64,000 bases of DNA from Pseudomonas putida (GTDB lineage Bacteria > Pseudomonadota > Gammaproteobacteria > Pseudomonadales > Pseudomonadaceae), in assembly GCA_041071465.1 (NCBI GenBank), contig CP163498.1:3676001-3740000 (forward strand), in the 5' to 3' direction. Under the pieces are notes generated by a model. The model made no database searches. It was not told the DNA's origin and was given only the letters and a program-made list of their open reading frames with translations. The number at the start of each line of letters is the position of its first letter. The first letter of the stretch is position 1. The position numbers and the translations under genes were made by a program. Positions 46,692 to 54,692 of the stretch are shown piece by piece.

Positions 46692-47630
46692 ATGGCCGTG
46701 GAATCGTTCAACGCGTTGGAATGCTTCATCCGCAGTGCCGAAGTCGGCAGTTTTGCCGAGGCGGCCAGGCGCCTGAGCATTACCCCGGCTGCTGTGGGCA
46801 AGCATGTTGCCCAATTGGAAGCGCGTCTGGGTGTGCGGTTGTTCCAGCGTAGTACCCGCAAGCTGACCTTGACTGAAGCAGGGCGGCGTTTTCTTGGCGA
46901 GGTCAGCGACAGCTTCCGCACTATCCAGTACGCCGTGGCCAACCTGGCCAGCGCCGAAGGCCAGCCGGCCGGGTTGCTGCGGGTGAGCATGGGCACGGTG
47001 TTCGGGCGTTTGTACGTGCTGCCGTTGCTGAGCGAATTCTTGCGCCGCTACCCGGCGATTACCCCGGATTGGCATTTCGACAACCGCCAGGTCGACCTGA
47101 TTGGCCAAGGCTTCGATGCCGCGATTGGCGGTGGTTTCGAACTGCCGCCAGGCGTGGTGGCGCGCAAGCTGACCCCGGCGCACCGGGTGCTGGTGGCGGC
47201 ACGGGCCTATCTGCAGCAGCACGCGCCAATCGACGACCCGCAGGTGCTGCACCGCCATGAGGGTATTCTGATTCGTTCACCGCAGACCGGGCGGGTGCGC
47301 TCATGGCCGCTGACCAGTCGCTGGCAGGCGCAGCAGCCACTGCAATTGCGCCAGGCGATGACCATGAGCGATTCGGACGCGGCTTGCGCGGTGGCCGAGC
47401 AAGGGCTGGGTATTGCCCTGGTGAGCTTGCCGTTTGCCGTGCCGTACCTTCAGGCAGGCCGGCTGCGGCGGGTGTTGCCGGACTGGTACGTGGATGATGG
47501 GCATATCAGCCTGTATTTCGCCGAGCACAAGCTGATGCCGGGCAAGACCCGGGCGTTCATCGATTTTGTCGTGGAGCAGTTTGCCGAGCAGGGGTTGGCG
47601 GGGCGGTTCGATGCTTTGCAGGCCCTTTGA
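46692..47630 (+). CDS. LysR-family transcriptional regulator
   Basis: A 312-residue regulator starting at the ATG at 46692 (MAVESFNALECFIRSAEVGSF). The DNA-binding part is AEAARRLSITPAAVGKHVAQ, then LEARLGVRLFQRSTRKLTLT. The effector domain follows from about residue 90. It belongs to the AaeR/DsdC-like group in which the operator lies between it and the divergent target; the dyad at 46639-46669 fits this. Confidence 0.9.
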   Translation: MAVESFNALECFIRSAEVGSFAEAARRLSITPAAVGKHVAQLEARLGVRLFQRSTRKLTLTEAGRRFLGEVSDSFRTIQYAVANLASAEGQPAGLLRVSMGTVFGRLYVLPLLSEFLRRYPAITPDWHFDNRQVDLIGQGFDAAIGGGFELPPGVVARKLTPAHRVLVAARAYLQQHAPIDDPQVLHRHEGILIRSPQTGRVRSWPLTSRWQAQQPLQLRQAMTMSDSDAACAVAEQGLGIALVSLPFAVPYLQAGRLRRVLPDWYVDDGHISLYFAEHKLMPGKTRAFIDFVVEQFAEQGLAGRFDALQAL

Positions 47631-47701
47631 CGTTGCAGCACTTTTCCTGGGTTGATGCGCTCCTGCAATGACCGCGTTAGGCCAGGCGCGAAGAGGCCGG
47701 G

Positions 47702-48172
47702 TCAGGCAACATCAACAATGAACAATAACTGCTGGCCCAGATTCACCTCGTCATCGATCTTCTTGCCCATCAACTGCTGCCCCAACGGCGAGCGTGGGGT
47801 AATGACTGTCACCAGCCCATCCCCCTCGCCAATTTTCAACCCAGCGGCTTCTGGCCCGAGCAATAGCCGGCGTTGCCCACCAAGCTCATCCTCCAGCGTC
47901 ACCAGGTTGCTCACCTGCACCCCGCGCGCCGGGTCGTAGTCACGCAGTAGCAGTTGCTGGTAAATCAACAGCGCCTGGCGGATTTCCCCGCTGCGGCGGG
48001 CCTGGCCGGTGGCCAGGTACGAGGCCTCCAGGCCCAGGGTGTCGTACTTGTTCTCGGCAATGTTCTCTTCGGCGGTGGCGGCCTCGTAGGCGGTTTGCGC
48101 TGCGCGGGTCAGCACATCCAGGTCGTGCTCGAGGGTGGCGACGATCAGCGCCAGCAGGTGGGGCTTGTTCAT
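47702..48172 (-). CDS. GreA/GreB-family elongation factor-like protein
   Basis: A 156-residue protein (ATG at 48172, MNKPHLLALIVATLEHDL). The N-terminal part (residues 1-75) is helical, with AEENIAENKYDTLGLEASYL. The C-terminal FKBP-like domain includes VTVITPRSPLGQQLMGKKI, the usual Gre ending. It may bind the RNA polymerase secondary channel. The N-terminal acidic pair is not clearly conserved, so a true cleavage role is uncertain. It follows the 48175-48573 gene after two bases. Confidence 0.8.
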   Translation of the reverse strand: MNKPHLLALIVATLEHDLDVLTRAAQTAYEAATAEENIAENKYDTLGLEASYLATGQARRSGEIRQALLIYQQLLLRDYDPARGVQVSNLVTLEDELGGQRRLLLGPEAAGLKIGEGDGLVTVITPRSPLGQQLMGKKIDDEVNLGQQLLFIVDVA

Positions 48173-48174
48173 GG

Positions 48175-48573
48175 TCAGTAACAGAACTCCAGCACGTTGG
48201 CCTGGCTTTTGTCGGTGGGCGCGGTACGGTTCTGCTGCAGCCAGAACTGGCACTTGGGGCTGTTCAGGTTGCGCGGGTTGCCCTGGGCGGCGTCGGCGGC
48301 CTGTTGCAGTTCCTGCTTGTGCAGGATGTCCTTGTAGCGCTCGAACATTTCGGCCTGGGTATCCTGGGCCGCAGCCGGCGCAGGTGGTGCGGCGGGGCGG
48401 TACGCGTTGGGTGCTGCAGCCTGGGCCAGAGGTTGTACCTGCTGTGGCCACCATTGCTGGGCCAGCCACAGGCTCACGGCAATGGCCACGGCGCCCAGCC
48501 ACAGGCCCAAGGCAACGCACAGGATCAACTGCAACGGCTTGAGGGTGATTTTCAGTTCACGGTGGCGGGGCAT
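48175..48573 (-). CDS. Hypothetical membrane-anchored protein
   Basis: A 132-residue protein. One N-terminal membrane helix (LQLILCVALGLWLGAVAIAV) is followed by a Pro/Ala-rich linker and a C-terminal helix with two Cys (NSPKCQFWLQQN and EFCY) that could form a disulfide in the periplasm. It is transcribed with the Gre-like gene. No family is recognised. Confidence 0.68.
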   Translation of the reverse strand: MPRHRELKITLKPLQLILCVALGLWLGAVAIAVSLWLAQQWWPQQVQPLAQAAAPNAYRPAAPPAPAAAQDTQAEMFERYKDILHKQELQQAADAAQGNPRNLNSPKCQFWLQQNRTAPTDKSQANVLEFCY

Positions 48574-48702
48574 GGCAGCCTCCTGGCAAGGTGGTCGGGG
48601 TGCATTGTCGCATGCGCATGGGCATTTTTCCGCGCAGGTGCTTTTGTCGGCGACAATTTATGCGCAGAATTCGCGGTTTTTGCATCAGCACGGGAGGGGC
48701 GC

Positions 48703-49836
48703 ATGAACGCCACCTGGGACATCTTCTGCAGCGTCGTCGACAACTACGGCGACATCGGCGTGACCTGGCGCCTGGCCCGGCAGTTGGTGGCCGAGCATGG
48801 CATGGCCGTGCGCCTGTGGGTGGATGACCTCAACGCCTTCGTGCCCATGTGCCCCGGTGCCGATGCCACCGCTGCGCAGCAGTGGCAGCACGGTGTGGAT
48901 GTACGCCACTGGCCGGCGCAGTGGTTGCCGGTGGTGCCGGCCGATGTGGTGATCGGCGCGTTCGCCTGCCAGCTACCGGCGGCTTATGTCGAAGCCATGC
49001 GTGCCCGCCCGCTGCCGCCGCTGTGGCTGAACCTTGAGTACCTTAGCGCCGAGGATTGGGTGGAGGGTTGCCATGGCTTGCCTTCACCGCAGGCCAACGG
49101 CCTGCGCAAGGTGTTTTTCTTCCCGGGGTTTACCGAAAGAACCGGTGGCTTGCTGCGCGAGGGCTCGCTGCTGGCGCGGCGTGACGCGTTCCAGCAGTCC
49201 GCCGATGCGCGCCAAACCTTCCTGCAAGGGCTTGGCGTAAACCCTGTGCCGGGGGCGTTGCTGGTCTCGCTGTTCGCCTACGAAAACCCACAGTTGGCCA
49301 GCTGGCTCGATGCCCTGGCTACAGGTGCGCAACCGTGTCACCTGCTGGTGCCGCAAGGGCGCATCGTCGCAGGGCTCAGCCAGTGGCTTGGCGAGGCGCA
49401 ACTGCAGGTGGGCGATGTGCGCACGCGTGGGGCGCTGACCGTACAGGTGCTGCCTTTCGTCAGCCAGGACGACTTCGACAGGCTGTTGTGGAGTTGCGAC
49501 TTCAACGCCGTGCGCGGTGAGGACTCGTTCGTGCGTGCGCAGTGGGCGGGGCAGCCGATGCTGTGGCACATCTATGTGCAGGACGAGAATGCCCATTGGG
49601 AAAAGCTCGAAGCGTTTCTGGCGCATTATCGCCGTGGCTTGTCAGGCGATGCCGATGCCGCCTTGCTTGGCCTGTGGCGCGCCTGGAACATGGATTTCGA
49701 CATGGGCCAGGCCTGGCAGGCGGCCCGCCAGCATTGGCCAGAACTGCAGCAACATGCCCGGCGTTGGGTGGTGAGACAGGCCGCTCAGCCGGACCTTGCC
49801 ACAGCGCTAGTACACTTTTACCGAAATTCGCTATGA
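48703..49836 (+). CDS. earP: Elongation factor P arginine rhamnosyltransferase
   Basis: A 377-residue GT-B enzyme starting at the ATG at 48703 after GGGAGGGG. It moves rhamnose from dTDP-L-rhamnose to Arg-32 of EF-P. Conserved segments are IFCSVVDNYGDIGVTWRLARQL at the N-terminus (with the catalytic Asp), WLNLEYLSAEDW, and the donor site VRGEDSFVRAQWAGQPMLWHI. It lies 48 bp upstream of efp, which carries the Arg that it modifies, so enzyme and substrate are encoded together. Confidence 0.95.
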   Translation: MNATWDIFCSVVDNYGDIGVTWRLARQLVAEHGMAVRLWVDDLNAFVPMCPGADATAAQQWQHGVDVRHWPAQWLPVVPADVVIGAFACQLPAAYVEAMRARPLPPLWLNLEYLSAEDWVEGCHGLPSPQANGLRKVFFFPGFTERTGGLLREGSLLARRDAFQQSADARQTFLQGLGVNPVPGALLVSLFAYENPQLASWLDALATGAQPCHLLVPQGRIVAGLSQWLGEAQLQVGDVRTRGALTVQVLPFVSQDDFDRLLWSCDFNAVRGEDSFVRAQWAGQPMLWHIYVQDENAHWEKLEAFLAHYRRGLSGDADAALLGLWRAWNMDFDMGQAWQAARQHWPELQQHARRWVVRQAAQPDLATALVHFYRNSL

Positions 49837-49884
49837 TACGCGGCCTCGATTTTTATAAATCCATCCAGATTCGGATACTTCGTA

Positions 49885-50454
49885 ATGAAAACTGGTAAAG
49901 AACTGAAACCCGGTACCGTCCTGCGGATCGACAACGACCCGTGGCTGGTTCAAAAAGCTGAGTTCACCAAGTCGGGCCGTAACAGCGCGATCATGAAGAC
50001 CAAGCTGAAGAACCTGCTGACCGGCTACAAGACCGAAACCGTATACGGTGCGGACGACAAGCTGGACGACGTGATCCTGGATCGCAAAGAAGCGACCCTG
50101 TCGTTCATCAGCGGTGACTCGTACACCTTCATGGACACCACCGACTACACCATGTACGAACTGAACGCCGAAGACATCGACGCCGTTCTGCCGTACATCG
50201 AAGAAGGCATGGAAGACATCTGCGAAGCCGTGTTCTTCGAAGGCCGCCTGGTATCGGTTGAACTGCCGACCACCATCAGCCGTCAGGTTGTCTACACCGA
50301 GAACGCTGCTCGCGGCGACACCTCGGGCAAGGTCATGAAGCCTGCCAAACTGAAGAACGGCACCGAGATCCAGGTTGCCGACTTCATCCAGATCGACGAG
50401 TGGATCGACATCGACACTCGCGACAACAGCTTCAAAGGCCGTTCCAAGAAGTAA
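49885..50454 (+). CDS. efp: Elongation factor P (arginine type)
   Basis: A 189-residue translation factor that rescues ribosomes stalled at polyproline. The KOW-like domain I holds the modification loop FTKSGRNSA with Arg at position 32, the residue rhamnosylated by EarP; the Lys-modifying EpmA/B system would need Lys there. Domains II and III follow ([32 protein letters not shown]). A TATGAT hexamer at the earP stop (about 49832) may be the -10 of its own promoter. Confidence 0.96.
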   Translation: MKTGKELKPGTVLRIDNDPWLVQKAEFTKSGRNSAIMKTKLKNLLTGYKTETVYGADDKLDDVILDRKEATLSFISGDSYTFMDTTDYTMYELNAEDIDAVLPYIEEGMEDICEAVFFEGRLVSVELPTTISRQVVYTENAARGDTSGKVMKPAKLKNGTEIQVADFIQIDEWIDIDTRDNSFKGRSKK

Positions 50455-50471
50455 TTCTTCTTGCGAGACGC

Positions 50472-50500
50472 AAAAAACCCGGCCTTGGCCGGGTTTTTTT
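50472..50500 (+). terminator. Rho-independent terminator after efp
   Basis: AACCCGGCC and GGCCGGGTT pair around a very short loop (TT) and are followed by T5 or more, with A-run ahead of the stem. Confidence 0.92.
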
Positions 50501-50511
50501 ATGCCTGGGCC

Positions 50512-50940
50512 TTACACCGTCACATGCAGGCGTACATCCACATTACCGCGGGTGGCATTGGAGTACGGGCAGACCTGGTGCGCTTTCTCCACCAGCCCTT
50601 CGGCATCCGCCTGGGCCAGGCCCGGCAGGTTGATGTGCAGGTCGATGTCCAGGCCGAAACCGCCCGGGATCTGCCCGATACCCACCTTGGCGGTGATCGA
50701 GGCATCTGCCGGCAGGGCTTTCTTCTCTTGCCCGGCCACGAATTTCAGGGCGCCGATGAAGCATGCCGAATATCCGGCGGCGAACATCTGTTCAGGGTTG
50801 GTGCCGTCACCGCCAGCGCCGCCCAGTTCCTTGGGGGTGCTCAGGCTGACGACCAGCTTGCCGTCGCTGGACTTGGATTTGCCGTCGCGCCCACCGGTGG
50901 AGGTAGCTTCTGCGATGTACAGCGGAGTGACCTTTTGCAT
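50512..50940 (-). CDS. ohr: Organic hydroperoxide resistance protein (Ohr)
   Basis: A 142-residue thiol peroxidase of the Ohr/OsmC family. The two catalytic cysteines are in GYSACFIGAL and VCPYSNATRGN, and the conserved Arg is expected near residue 20 (GGRDGKSKSSDGKL). It reduces organic hydroperoxides with lipoyl proteins. An OhrR gene lies immediately upstream on the same strand, with an operator-like site between them. Confidence 0.94.
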   Translation of the reverse strand: MQKVTPLYIAEATSTGGRDGKSKSSDGKLVVSLSTPKELGGAGGDGTNPEQMFAAGYSACFIGALKFVAGQEKKALPADASITAKVGIGQIPGGFGLDIDLHINLPGLAQADAEGLVEKAHQVCPYSNATRGNVDVRLHVTV

Positions 50941-51012
50941 CTTGAGCCTCGCTAATGTGCTGTGCGCTCCCGTTTGCAGGAGGGCGCGGGTTGGTGTGGG
51001 ATTTAAGTTAGC

Positions 51013-51031
51013 GCGCAATTAGTTAGTGCGC
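51013..51031. promoter_or_regulatory. Candidate OhrR operator upstream of ohr
   Basis: GCGCAATTAGTTAGTGCGC is an imperfect 19-bp dyad with perfect 5-bp outer arms. The half-site TTAGTGCGC is repeated at 51583-51591, ahead of ohrR itself, which fits shared and autoregulated control. The exact OhrR consensus was not checked. Confidence 0.5.
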
Positions 51032-51080
51032 AAGATAAATCGTCACCGCTCATCCGAACGGCCACAGCACAGCATAGTCC

Positions 51081-51536
51081 TCAGAGGTTTTTCTGCAGGC
51101 TCTCACGCAGGTCCAGCAGGTCCGCCTGCAGTTGCTGCAATTGCTCCAGGGTGCGCCCGCTGGCCTTGAGGATGCACTGCGGGACCTGTTTGGCCTGCTG
51201 TTGCAGGGCGCGGCCCTTGTCGGTCAGATGCACCATCACCACCCGTTCATCCTCGCGGCTGCGATTGCGCTGCAACAGGCCTTCGCTTTCCAGGCGCTTG
51301 AGCAGCGGGGTCAGCGACCCTGGGTCGGTCAGCAGATGCTGGCTGATTTCGCCCACGGTCAGGCCGTCACGCTCCCACAACACGAGCATGGCCAGGTATT
51401 GCGGGTAGGTCAGGCCCAGCGCCTGCAGCAGCGGTTTGTAGACCTTGGTCATCAGCAACGAGGTGGAGTGCAGGGCGAAGCAGACCTGGTTGTCCAGCAG
51501 CAGCTCGTCACAGGATGCGTGGGTGTCGGCGTTCAT
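51081..51536 (-). CDS. ohrR: MarR-family organic peroxide sensor OhrR
   Basis: A 151-residue winged-helix repressor. The reactive Cys near the N-terminus is in DNQVCFALHST (Cys-19), the position used by OhrR to sense organic peroxides. The recognition helix region is PGSLTPLLKRLESEGLLQRN with the wing SREDERVVMVHLT. It should repress ohr until oxidised. It lies upstream of ohr on the same strand. Confidence 0.9.
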   Translation of the reverse strand: MNADTHASCDELLLDNQVCFALHSTSLLMTKVYKPLLQALGLTYPQYLAMLVLWERDGLTVGEISQHLLTDPGSLTPLLKRLESEGLLQRNRSREDERVVMVHLTDKGRALQQQAKQVPQCILKASGRTLEQLQQLQADLLDLRESLQKNL

Positions 51537-51594
51537 GCAGGTCCTTCAAGGTAATCAATGGGAAATTCTGGCACGCTGATCATTAGTGCGCGCA

Positions 51595-52548
51595 TTACTC
51601 GCGCAGTTCACTGCGTAAAGCCAGGTCCCAGGGTGGAATCGGGCTGAAGCGGCTCTTGAGGAATTCGAGCAGCAAACGGCTGCGAGAGTTCGTTTCGTGT
51701 TCCAGGCGTAGCGCGTAAATACCACTGCTCTCGGCTTCCGGCAGGCCGCCCTCGCAAAACAACGGGATCAACTCGCCGCGCAGCAGGTATTCGCTGATGA
51801 GCCAGGTGGGCAGGTGGGCTATGCCTAAGCCGGCGAGGGCGCCGAACAACAGGGTTTCGGCGTTGTTGGCGGCCATGCGCATGCGTGCGGGGCGGTACAG
51901 GCGGGTTTGCCCGGCTACGCTGAAGCGCCAGGCAAACGGCGGCGCTAGGCCGTCCCAGTCCAGCCCGTCATGCCCTGGCAGTTCGCTGGGGCAGGTGGGT
52001 ATGCCGCGGCTTGCCAGGTAGGCGGGGCTGGCACAGGCGATACGCACCATGTAGGCCAGCGGCGTGGCGACCAGGCGGGTGTCGGCCAAGGGGCCGGCGC
52101 GCAGTACCAGGTCGACCTCGCCCAGGTGGCTGCCATGCAGATCGACGAAGCTGTCGATCAGGCGCAGTTGCACGTCCAGGCCTGGGTAGGCCACCAGGAA
52201 GTCGGCAATCGCCGGGGCCAGGTGGCGGCGGCCGAACGCGGCGGGGGCGTCAATGCGGATCAGCCCTTCGGGGGCGTTGCTCAGCGACACCGCTTCGGCT
52301 CGGGCCAGGCGCAGTTCCTCGATGATGCGCCTGGCCCGCTCGGCAAATGCATTGCCGGCAGGAGTGGCCCTCACGGCGTGGGTGCTACGAGTGAACAGGC
52401 GGCTGCCGACGGCACTTTCAAGGTTGTCGATGCGCCGGGCTACCGCAGAAGGCGTCAGCGGGTGGCGACGAGCGGCGGCAGAAAAGCTGCCGGTTTCCAG
52501 CACATCGAGGAACAGGCTCAGTTGGTCGGTCAGGGTATCGGGGCTCAT
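51595..52548 (-). CDS. LysR-family transcriptional regulator
   Basis: A 317-residue regulator. The DNA-binding domain is LFLDVLETGSFSAAARRHPL then TPSAVARRIDNLESAVGSRLF. The effector domain follows (LIRIDAPAAFGRRHLAPAIADFL), the type of the CrgA/DmlR group. It is divergent from the TauE/SafE permease gene, its probable target. Confidence 0.9.
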   Translation of the reverse strand: MSPDTLTDQLSLFLDVLETGSFSAAARRHPLTPSAVARRIDNLESAVGSRLFTRSTHAVRATPAGNAFAERARRIIEELRLARAEAVSLSNAPEGLIRIDAPAAFGRRHLAPAIADFLVAYPGLDVQLRLIDSFVDLHGSHLGEVDLVLRAGPLADTRLVATPLAYMVRIACASPAYLASRGIPTCPSELPGHDGLDWDGLAPPFAWRFSVAGQTRLYRPARMRMAANNAETLLFGALAGLGIAHLPTWLISEYLLRGELIPLFCEGGLPEAESSGIYALRLEHETNSRSRLLLEFLKSRFSPIPPWDLALRSELRE

Positions 52549-52661
52549 GGCTGCCTTGCTTTTGCGAAAAGCGCACAGCCATTGTGCGCTGCTGTGCGTT
52601 TCCCCGCCAGCGCACAGTCGTTAGCATGCTGGCATTATTGGCACTGGCGGGCGAGGCCCTG

Positions 52662-53410
52662 ATGATCGAGTGGTTGTTGTATATCGTACTGGGTGCAGCC
52701 CTGGGCACCATGGGTGGCTTGTTCGGCATTGGTGGCGGGTTGATTGCGATTCCGGCACTTGGCGTGCTGTTTGGCCTGGACCAGCAGCTGGCACAGGGGA
52801 CGGCGCTGGTGATGGTGGTGCCGAACGTGCTGCTGGCGCTGTGGCGTTATCACCAGCGCAACCGCATCGAGTTGCGCCATGCCGTGCCGCTGTCGGCGTG
52901 CAGCTTCTTGTTCGCGTGGCTGGGGTCGATCTGGGCGGTTGGGCTGGATGCGCATTCCATGCGCCTGGGCTTTGTCGGCTTTCTGGTGGCGCTGGCGGTG
53001 TGGAACGTGGCGCGGATGTTCATGAAGGTGTCGCCGCCCAGTGCCGAACTGCGTTATGCCTGGCCATGGCTGGGCGTGCTGGGCAGCTTTGCCGGCACCA
53101 TGGGCGGCTTGTTCGGCGTGGGCGGGGCGGTAGTGGCCACGCCGATCCTGACCAGTGTGTTCGGTACCACCCAGGTGGTGGCGCAAGGGCTGTCGCTAGC
53201 ACTTGCCGCGCCGAGTACCTTGGTGACTTTGGTGACCTATGGCGTGCACCACAGCGTTGACTGGGGAGTGGGGATCCCGTTGGCGGTGGGTGGCTTGCTC
53301 AGTATCAGTTGGGGGTGAAGTTGGCCCATGCGCTGCCGGAGAAGGTATTGCGGGCGATGTTCTGTGTGTTTCTGGTTGTGTGTGCGGTGATGCTGGGGTT
53401 TGAGCTTTGA
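52662..53410 (+). pseudogene. TauE/SafE-family permease, frameshifted near the 3' end
   Basis: From the ATG at 52662 the protein has the two repeated signatures LGTMGGLFGIGGGLIAIPAL and FAGTMGGLFGVGGAVVATPI, each heading a four-helix half. It stops early at TGA after a run of five G at 53311-53315. Adding one G gives SISWGVKLAHALPEKVLRAM and a last helix ending FEL at 53410, for 249 residues. The family exports sulfite, sulfoacetate and similar organic anions. The break removes the last helix and may be a sequence error. Confidence 0.85.
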
Positions 53411-53441
53411 GATTTTGCGGCCCATTCGCAGCAGCCCCAAA

Positions 53442-54293
53442 TTACTTGAACCCTTCGACGATATAGTCCGCCATGCAATCGGTAATAGGCGAAGGGTGCT
53501 GAGTACCGCGCACCAGCATCACATTGGCCACTGGCAGCTGCGGTAGCCCATCCTGTTCACCCAGTATGCGAATGTTTCCGCCAATCAGGCTTTGCAACTG
53601 CGCCGTCACGGCCAAGCCGGCCGTGACTATGGCAAAGATCGCCGCCAAGCTGGGGCTTGTGTAGGCAATGCGGTAATCAATGCCCTGGGCTTCCAGGGCA
53701 TTGCAGGTCCAGGCCCGGCAGAAACAATCAGTGTTGAACAGCGCCACCGGCATCGGCCGCTGTTCCTGTGGGCAAAAGCCTTCGGCGGCAGCCCACACCA
53801 GGCGTTCCTGACGCAGCAGTTGGCCAACCTCGTTGCCCGGCTCGCGGGTGACGATGGTCAGGTCCAGGTCCTGGCGCAGCATCAGCTGCTTGGAGGAGTC
53901 GCAGTGCACCTCCACCTGCACCAGCGGGTAGGCCTGGGCAAAGCTCGAAAGTATGGTCGGCAGGAAACGCATGGCGTAGTCGTCTGGTGTGCCGATGCGC
54001 ACCAGCCCGACCATGTGCGGCATGCGCAGGGTGTTGAACACTTCGCCGTGCAGCTTGAGGATGCGCCGGGCATAGCCCAGTAGCACCTGGCCTTCGGCGG
54101 TCAGCCTTACCTGGCGGCCATCGCGCTCGAACAGTTGGCGCTGCAGGATGTCTTCTTCCAGGCGTTTCATCTGCATGCTTACCGCCGACTGGGTGCGGTT
54201 GACCACCTCACCGGCGCGGGTGAAGCCGCCTTGCTCGGCGATGGCGACGAAGGTGCGCAGCACGTCCGCATCGAGGCTCTGGTACTGGGACAT
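53442..54293 (-). CDS. LysR-family transcriptional regulator
   Basis: A 283-residue regulator starting at the ATG at 54293 (MSQYQSLDADVLRTFVAIAEQ). The DNA-binding part is RAGEVVNRTQSAVSMQMKRLEEDI. The effector domain reads IGTPDDYAMRFLPTILSSFA with a Cys pair in NTDCFCRAW. It is divergent from the small DUF1127 gene, 97 bp away, which may be its target. Confidence 0.9.
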   Translation of the reverse strand: MSQYQSLDADVLRTFVAIAEQGGFTRAGEVVNRTQSAVSMQMKRLEEDILQRQLFERDGRQVRLTAEGQVLLGYARRILKLHGEVFNTLRMPHMVGLVRIGTPDDYAMRFLPTILSSFAQAYPLVQVEVHCDSSKQLMLRQDLDLTIVTREPGNEVGQLLRQERLVWAAAEGFCPQEQRPMPVALFNTDCFCRAWTCNALEAQGIDYRIAYTSPSLAAIFAIVTAGLAVTAQLQSLIGGNIRILGEQDGLPQLPVANVMLVRGTQHPSPITDCMADYIVEGFK

Positions 54294-54390
54294 TGCATCA
54301 ATCTCCGAGATGCATCGCATCAGAAACATTCGTTGGATTGATCTTAAGCCCGGCGTGAAACTGAGGCCATCCAACACGGAGGGCTTCACG

Positions 54391-54609
54391 ATGAAAGGTC
54401 ATGTCAGCAGCATCCAGCAACCTGCCTTTTCCCTGAACCACCTGTGGCATGCGGCCCTGCAGCGCCCGGTGCGCTGGCTGCAGCTGTACCGCCAGCGGCA
54501 GGAACTGGCCCGCCTCAGTGATGCAACCTTGCATGACCTGGGGTTGAGCCGGGCGGATATCCAACAAGAGGCCGAGCGGCATTTCTGGGATGATCCGCTG
54601 CGTAAATAG
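54391..54609 (+). CDS. DUF1127 family protein
   Basis: A 72-residue protein with the YjiS-like/DUF1127 signature in its C-terminal half: LQLYRQRQELARLSDATLHDLGLSRADIQQE. DUF1127 proteins are small Arg-rich regulators of metabolism and phosphate/RNA responses in some bacteria. The gene is divergent from a LysR gene. Confidence 0.85.
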   Translation: MKGHVSSIQQPAFSLNHLWHAALQRPVRWLQLYRQRQELARLSDATLHDLGLSRADIQQEAERHFWDDPLRK

Positions 54610-54633
54610 GCTAAGTTTGTCGTTGGGCTTACC

Positions 54634-54665
54634 GGCCTCTTCGCGGGTTTACCCGCGAAGAGGCC
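54634..54665. repeat. REP hairpin
   Basis: GGCCTCTTCGCGGG-TTTA-CCCGCGAAGAGGCC, a perfect 14-bp inverted repeat between DUF1127 and the YcaQ-type gene. Confidence 0.88.
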
Positions 54666-54692
54666 AGAGCAGGCAATACAAGGAGACCAGGC

